This document shows positions 47,383-52,632 of a DNA stretch of 52,632 nt, one piece after another; position 1 is the stretch's first letter; each line of letters opens with the position of its first letter. Under the pieces are notes generated by a model, which was not told the DNA's origin, searched no databases, and worked only from the letters and a program-made list of their open reading frames with translations. Made by a program: the position numbers and the translations under genes. The stretch comes from Ammonifex sp. (GTDB lineage Bacteria > Bacillota > Desulfotomaculia > Desulfotomaculales > Ammonificaceae), in NCBI GenBank assembly GCA_003604985.1, contig QZIW01000073.1, positions 1 to 52,632 of the forward strand, given 5' to 3'.

Positions 47383-49596
47383 ATGAGTAAATTCAAGATT
47401 GCCCAGGTAGTGGTTAACCGGCCGCTATCCGGCGGAAATGGTGTTTTCACTTACCTGGTACCCGAAGAACTGCGTGAGAAAACCGTACCCGGGGTGCGGG
47501 TGACCGTTCCTTTCGGGCGCCAAAGAACCACCGGTTTTGTAATTGGGCTCGAAAAAGAGAACTCAACAGAATTTCCCCTGAGGGAGATTATCTCGGTAAT
47601 CGACCAAAATCCGCCGGTTACACCGGTACTGATCAAGCTGGCCGGCTGGATGGCATCAAGATACCTGTGTCAAATGCGTGAGGCGCTGGCCGCGATTTAT
47701 GGTCCGGCCGGGAGAACGCACGGCAGAACTCAGCACCGCTGTTTTTGGCCCAAGGAAGCGGATGCGGATGTTTCAGGCCAAGTAAACGGTTCGAAAGCGC
47801 CCGCCCAAGCGCGGGCCCTACGGGTTATAGCGGCACAACCAGGAATTACCCATCAGGCGCTGTTACGGGAAGCGGGCGTAGACCGGAAGACCATCCGGGC
47901 GCTTGCCGAAAAAGGGCTTATTGTTGAGACAACGGTCGCTGAACGCCGCGATATTAATCTTGGCGCCACGGTAATGGATAAATCACCGGAACTAAACCCG
48001 GAACAACAATCGGCGGTTTCGGTGATCGGCGATGCCTTATTAAAAGGGCAAAAGCAAGTATTCCTCTTACACGGTGTTACCGCGAGCGGCAAAACCGAGG
48101 TCTACCAACACGCTGCAAAAGTCGCCCTGGAAACCGGACGCCAGGTAATTATTCTAGTCCCCGAGATTGCGCTTTCACACCAAATGATCCTCCAATTCAA
48201 AAGCCGGTTCGGCAACCAGGTTGCTGTAACTCACAGCGCGTTGGCCCAGGGTACCCGGCACGACGAGTGGCAGCGCGTCCGTAAGGGTGAGGCGAAGATA
48301 GTCCTTGGCCCGCGTTCTGCGGTTTTCGCCCCCACGGCCAATTTGGGCTTGATTGTCGTGGACGAGGAGCACGAGCCGGCGTACAAACAAGAACAGGTTC
48401 CACGTTACCACGCGCGGGAAGTGGCAATCGCCCGCGCCGCCTATGAAGGTTCAGTGGTGGTACTGGGAAGTGCCACACCGTCGTTGGAGTCGTACGCCCG
48501 GCAGCTAACCCGAACCTACCGGAACCTGCAACTTACTGAAAGGATCGACGGACGCCGGGTTCCTAAAGTCGAGGTAGTGGACCTGCGCGAAGAATTCAGG
48601 TCGGGTACCTTGAGCGTTCTAAGTAATTTGCTCGTCAACAGAATAGCCGATAAACTGCGCAAGAAAGAGCAGGTTCTGCTCTTTCTCAACCGCCGGGGTT
48701 TCGCTTCTTTCGTTCTCTGCCACGCGTGTGGTGATGTTAAGCGCTGTCCAAACTGTGATATCGCCCTGACCTACCATCAACCTGATACGCTCCTCTGCCA
48801 TTACTGCCACCATAAGACTCGCTATCAGCCGTACTGTTCAAAGTGCGGCCGCCGGGTTCAAAGTCATGGCGCGGGAACCCAGCGTGTCGAAGAAGAGGTC
48901 AGAACCCTTTTCCCGGAGGCTCGTATAATGAGAATGGACGCCGAGACCACCGCACGCCGGGGCAGCCATGCCAAAATCCTGAACGCCTTCATGATGGGCG
49001 AGGTGGATGTACTTATAGGCACGCAAATGGTAGCAAAGGGGTTGGATATTCCCGGGGTAACCCTGGTCGGTGTGATCAACGCCGATAGCACACTCTTACT
49101 GCCCGACTTTCGGGCGGCGGAGAGAACCTTCCAGTTGCTTTACCAGGTCGCCGGCCGTGCGGGAAGAGGTTCAGTGCCGGGAGAGGTAATCCTGCAGTCT
49201 CACTGCCCTGAGCATTATGCCGTACAGTTGAGCGCACGGCAGGATTTTTCGGTTTTTGCCGGCAGGGAACTGGCCTTTCGCAAACGTTTCGGCTACCCTC
49301 CCTACAAGTTGCTGGTCAGGATAATCATTTCCGGTAAGAACGAAGAAAGCGTCTTGAACCGGGCGAAGGTCCTGGCTGCAGAGTTAAATAGCGCAGCGGG
49401 AGGAAACGTAGAAGTACTGGGCCCGGCGCCGTGCCCCTTCGGAAAACTAAAGGGGCAGTACCGGTGGCATATTATTCTAAAAGGGAAACACGGAGAAACC
49501 CTGAGGGATGTTTGCCGGGATGCACTCGACCGTTTAACATTCCGTCATGCTGATGTTAAAATGGCTATAGACGTAGACCCTCAAGGTTTGCTATGA
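47383..49596 (+). CDS. priA: Primosomal protein N' (PriA helicase)
   Basis: 'LLHGVTASGKTEVYQHAAKVALETGRQVIILVPEIALSHQMI', DEEH box, Zn-binding 'CHACGDVKRCPNCDIALTYH...CHYCHHKTRYQPYCSKCG'. Confidence 0.96.
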   Translation: MSKFKIAQVVVNRPLSGGNGVFTYLVPEELREKTVPGVRVTVPFGRQRTTGFVIGLEKENSTEFPLREIISVIDQNPPVTPVLIKLAGWMASRYLCQMREALAAIYGPAGRTHGRTQHRCFWPKEADADVSGQVNGSKAPAQARALRVIAAQPGITHQALLREAGVDRKTIRALAEKGLIVETTVAERRDINLGATVMDKSPELNPEQQSAVSVIGDALLKGQKQVFLLHGVTASGKTEVYQHAAKVALETGRQVIILVPEIALSHQMILQFKSRFGNQVAVTHSALAQGTRHDEWQRVRKGEAKIVLGPRSAVFAPTANLGLIVVDEEHEPAYKQEQVPRYHAREVAIARAAYEGSVVVLGSATPSLESYARQLTRTYRNLQLTERIDGRRVPKVEVVDLREEFRSGTLSVLSNLLVNRIADKLRKKEQVLLFLNRRGFASFVLCHACGDVKRCPNCDIALTYHQPDTLLCHYCHHKTRYQPYCSKCGRRVQSHGAGTQRVEEEVRTLFPEARIMRMDAETTARRGSHAKILNAFMMGEVDVLIGTQMVAKGLDIPGVTLVGVINADSTLLLPDFRAAERTFQLLYQVAGRAGRGSVPGEVILQSHCPEHYAVQLSARQDFSVFAGRELAFRKRFGYPPYKLLVRIIISGKNEESVLNRAKVLAAELNSAAGGNVEVLGPAPCPFGKLKGQYRWHIILKGKHGETLRDVCRDALDRLTFRHADVKMAIDVDPQGLL

Positions 49597-49683
49597 AGAT
49601 ATGATTGCCTGGGTTTTGCTAAACGTCTGAAAAGACCGCCTCTTGCGTCAGAAGTATCGCGGTCGTGTCAGGGAGAGTAATGA

Positions 49684-50142
49684 ATGGCTATTTTCAAGAT
49701 CGTAGAAATCGGCGATCCGGTGCTGCGGGAGAAGGCAAAAAAAGTCACCAAAATTTCGGATGCCTTGCAGCGTCTCCTCGATGACATGGCAGAAACGATG
49801 TACGCCGCAAACGGCATCGGATTGGCCGCACCGCAAGTGGGGCTGTCCAAGCGTATTATCGTCGTCGATGCCGGGCAAGGCCTGCATGCGCTTATTAATC
49901 CGGAAATCATCTCCGCCAGTGGAAGCGTAACGGACCGGGAAGGGTGCCTTAGTGTTCCCGGCATTTGGGGCGAAGTGAAAAGGGCGGCAGAGATAAAAGT
50001 CCGGGCCCTCAACCGGGACGGGAAAACTATTGAAATAGAAGCATCACAACTTTTTGCGCGCGTCCTGCAGCACGAAATTGACCACCTCGACGGCATCCTG
50101 TTCGTAGACAGAGCTTTGAAAATTGCCCGAATTGAGGGATGA
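49684..50142 (+). CDS. def: Peptide deformylase
   Basis: 'GIGLAAPQVGLSKRIIVVD', 'EGCLSVPG', 'QHEIDHLDG'. Confidence 0.96.
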   Translation: MAIFKIVEIGDPVLREKAKKVTKISDALQRLLDDMAETMYAANGIGLAAPQVGLSKRIIVVDAGQGLHALINPEIISASGSVTDREGCLSVPGIWGEVKRAAEIKVRALNRDGKTIEIEASQLFARVLQHEIDHLDGILFVDRALKIARIEG

Positions 50143-50145
50143 TGC

Positions 50146-51081
50146 TTGCGCGTTGTTTTCATGGGTACGCCGCATTTTGCCGTGCCCACGCTCGAGGCGC
50201 TGGTTGAAAGCGGCCACCACCTGGCGCTCACGGTAACGCAGCCCGATAAACCCAAGGGCCGGGGCCGGCTGCTCGCATCACCGCCGGTAAAGGAGGCGGC
50301 CCTGACCCGTGGGATAGCCATAGCTCAGCCCCTTAAGTTAAGAGAGCCGGAATTCTTGGCCTCGCTGCGTCGGCTGGCGCCTGAGGCGATTATCGTCGCC
50401 GCATACGGCAGGATTCTTCCCGGGGACATTCTCAGCTTGCCCAAATACGGTTGCATTAACCTCCACGCATCGTTGCTCCCAAAATTCCGCGGCGCCGCGC
50501 CGATACAACGGGCCTTAATGGACGGGGAAGAGGAGACGGGAGTCACGACCATGTTGATGGATGAAGGAATGGATACCGGCGACATCCTTCTCCAAAAAAG
50601 GATTACCATAGGAACAGAGGAAAACTTCGGCTCCCTTTACGCAAGACTCTCCGTACTGGGGGCCGAACTTATCGTGGAGACTTTGACGCTCCTCGACAAA
50701 GGCGCCCTGACTCGGCACCCCCAGGACCATGATCAGGCGACTTTGGCGCCGCAGCTTACAGCGGACGACGAAAGGATTGACTGGCACCGAACCGCGGTGA
50801 CGATCAGGAACCAGGTGCGTGCTTTGGATCCTTGGCCGGGAGCGCGGACCTCAGTGCAGGGAAAACTACTTAAAATCTGGCGCGCAAAAGCGAAACCAGG
50901 CGATTTTCCCGGTTTGCCCGGGATGGTTCTGGCAAGTGGGTCTGAAGGAATAGACGTCAAGACGGGCGGGGGAGTCCTGCAAATCGAAGAATTGCAGATT
51001 GCCGGCGGCCTCCGGTTGCAAGTCGGAGAATACCTTAGGGGCCATCGCGTGCCTGAAGGGACCATTTTGGGCGGCGCCTGA
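50146..51081 (+). CDS. fmt: Methionyl-tRNA formyltransferase
   Basis: 'MRVVFMGTPHFAVPTLEALVESGHHLALTVTQPDKPKGRGRLLASPPVKEAA', 'NLHASLLPKFRGAAPIQRALMDGEEETGVT'. Confidence 0.96.
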   Translation: MRVVFMGTPHFAVPTLEALVESGHHLALTVTQPDKPKGRGRLLASPPVKEAALTRGIAIAQPLKLREPEFLASLRRLAPEAIIVAAYGRILPGDILSLPKYGCINLHASLLPKFRGAAPIQRALMDGEEETGVTTMLMDEGMDTGDILLQKRITIGTEENFGSLYARLSVLGAELIVETLTLLDKGALTRHPQDHDQATLAPQLTADDERIDWHRTAVTIRNQVRALDPWPGARTSVQGKLLKIWRAKAKPGDFPGLPGMVLASGSEGIDVKTGGGVLQIEELQIAGGLRLQVGEYLRGHRVPEGTILGGA

Positions 51082-51084
51082 TAT

Positions 51085-52509
51085 TTGGGTAATCAAAATA
51101 CGGGTATGCTTGAAAGCGTAAGAAACCTGCTGGTTGCCAGCAAACCGGGGGATACTTTGACCAAACACTCTGCACGGGAACTTGCGTTAAAAGTTCTGCA
51201 CGACGTAGATGTCAACGGCGCTTACGCCAACATCGCGCTGCGCGTGATTATGGAGAGGTACCGGCCCCGAGGGCCGGACCGTGGTTTATTGACGGAGTTA
51301 AGCTACGGCACGCTCAGGCGGTTGAACACTATCAATTGGATTCTCGAGAGGTTCATGGCAAAACCACTCTCCCGGCAAAGCCCCTGGGTACGCAACATAT
51401 TGAGAATTGGGGCGTACCAACTCTTTTTTTTGGACCGCATACCCGCTTCCGCTGCATGCAATGAAGCCGTCAACTTGGGCAAGAAATACGCTTCGGAGCG
51501 GGTGGCGGGATTTATTAACGGCGTTTTACGGCGGGTTGTACGCGAGAAACACGGTGTAGTCTTCCCCGACCTGACTGCCGACCCCGTGGGCCATATTTCG
51601 TTAAAGTACTCCCACCCGGCGTGGCTTGTGAAGCTATGGCTGGAGGAATTGGGGCTCGAAGAAACGGTCCGCACTTGCGCGGCCGGCAATAAAACACCTG
51701 CCGCTACTATCCGGGCGAACGTGTTAAAAACGAACCGAGAGGAGCTCATGGGCCTTCTCGGGAACGAACTTGATTTGCTGCCGGCGCGTTACGCCCGGGA
51801 AGGAATTATAGCCCGGAACCTACAAGACGTAGAATCCCTGTCATTCTTCCGCGACGGGTACTTTTTTGTCCAGGGCGAAAGCTCAATGCTGGTGGCGCAA
51901 GCGGTAGGAGCACCGCCCGGGGTGTTTATTCTCGACCTATGCGGCGCGCCCGGCGGAAAAGCCACGCACCTTGCTGAGTTGATGGGTGACGCCGGCCGTA
52001 TCGTTGTTGTCGACATCCATCCGCACCGTCTTGCCTTGGTGCACGCAAATTGCAGTAGGCTTGGCATCAAGAGCATCGAAACTGTAGCGTGTGATGCGCG
52101 CAAGCTCGAGGGGATGTTTTGGGAAGCCGCCGATTACGTGTTGGTGGACGCGCCGTGCTCCGGTCTCGGGGTGCTCAGTCACAAGCCGGACGCCAAATGG
52201 CGCAAGGAAGCACAGACAATAACGCGCGTGGCTGAACTCCAAAGGGAGATCTTAATGAGCGCGGCCCGCTGTGTGCGTTCGGGCGGGACTCTGATTTACA
52301 GCACGTGCACCATATCGCGCGAAGAGAATTTGGAACAAATAAAGAGTTTTCTGGCGGCTGACGACCGATTCGCCCTTGAGGATTTGCGGCCTTTCCTGCC
52401 GCAGCAATTGGATTTGAAAGGGACGCTGCCCGGTGGCTACGTTCAACTTATGCCCTATCAGGGGCTGGACGGGTTTTTTATCGCCCGGATGCGGCGCCAT
52501 AACAATTAG
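51085..52509 (+). CDS. rsmB: 16S rRNA (cytosine-C5)-methyltransferase RsmB
   Basis: N-terminal NusB-like domain; 'ILDLCGAPGGKATHLAELMGDAGRIVVVDIHPHRL', 'VDAPCSGLGVLSHKPDAKWRK', 'LIYSTCTISREENLEQI'; start uncertain (could be internal). Confidence 0.94.
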   Translation: MGNQNTGMLESVRNLLVASKPGDTLTKHSARELALKVLHDVDVNGAYANIALRVIMERYRPRGPDRGLLTELSYGTLRRLNTINWILERFMAKPLSRQSPWVRNILRIGAYQLFFLDRIPASAACNEAVNLGKKYASERVAGFINGVLRRVVREKHGVVFPDLTADPVGHISLKYSHPAWLVKLWLEELGLEETVRTCAAGNKTPAATIRANVLKTNREELMGLLGNELDLLPARYAREGIIARNLQDVESLSFFRDGYFFVQGESSMLVAQAVGAPPGVFILDLCGAPGGKATHLAELMGDAGRIVVVDIHPHRLALVHANCSRLGIKSIETVACDARKLEGMFWEAADYVLVDAPCSGLGVLSHKPDAKWRKEAQTITRVAELQREILMSAARCVRSGGTLIYSTCTISREENLEQIKSFLAADDRFALEDLRPFLPQQLDLKGTLPGGYVQLMPYQGLDGFFIARMRRHNN

Positions 52510-52531
52510 TACCTAAGGCGCTGCCATCTTC

Positions 52532-52566
52532 GAGGTCGGAGGCCGGAGGTTAGAAGTTAGAGTTAA
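52532..52566. repeat. Degenerate heptameric tandem repeat
   Basis: GAGGTCG GAGGCCG GAGGTTA GAAGTTA GAGTTAA (five consecutive 7-mers). Confidence 0.6.
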
Positions 52567-52632
52567 AAGATCGGAATTCGTAAGAGGTGAAACTTGCACT
52601 TTGAAGCTTAAACGTTGAACCTTGATCCCCTT

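Noticed and set aside
1-52632. tRNA/rRNA genes, CRISPR arrays, transposases, prophage genes
   Set aside because: None recognised: no T-loop-type GGTTCGAATCC segments, no regularly spaced repeats, and no integrase/transposase motifs in the ORFs.

Overview
This window looks like a core chromosomal segment of a spore-forming Firmicute (clostridial/Peptococcaceae-like; lineage is inferred from gene content). Most of it is housekeeping genes: a split carboxylase (pycB-like/accC), asp23-amaP, nusB-xseA-folD-fchA-xseB-ispA, oapA-dxs-tlyA-nadK-argR-recN-spoIVB-spo0A, steA/mctB, a 2-oxoacid:ferredoxin oxidoreductase operon, dapF-dapL, and yicC-remA-gmk-rpoZ-coaBC-priA-def-fmt-rsmB. The most striking element is a ~590-nt ORF-poor region between ispA and a multi-pass membrane protein gene. 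It is closed by a perfect 11-bp terminal helix (GGGTAAGTGAC...GTCACTTACCC). By context and architecture I call it an OLE RNA with its partner gene oapA. Other leads: (i) a carboxyltransferase-BCCP fusion with two in-frame internal Shine-Dalgarno/start pairs before the BCCP domain; (ii) two Cys-rich paralogs of unknown family, each preceded by a sigmaK-like promoter with identical geometry (CAC-N17-CATANNNTG); (iii) a hairpin embedding the spoIVB ribosome binding site; (iv) a truncated GGDEF remnant; (v) an unannotated 57-codon ORF in a structured intergenic region; (vi) a heptameric repeat at the right edge. I saw no tRNA, rRNA, CRISPR array or transposase. All calls come from reading the sequence; no searches were run.
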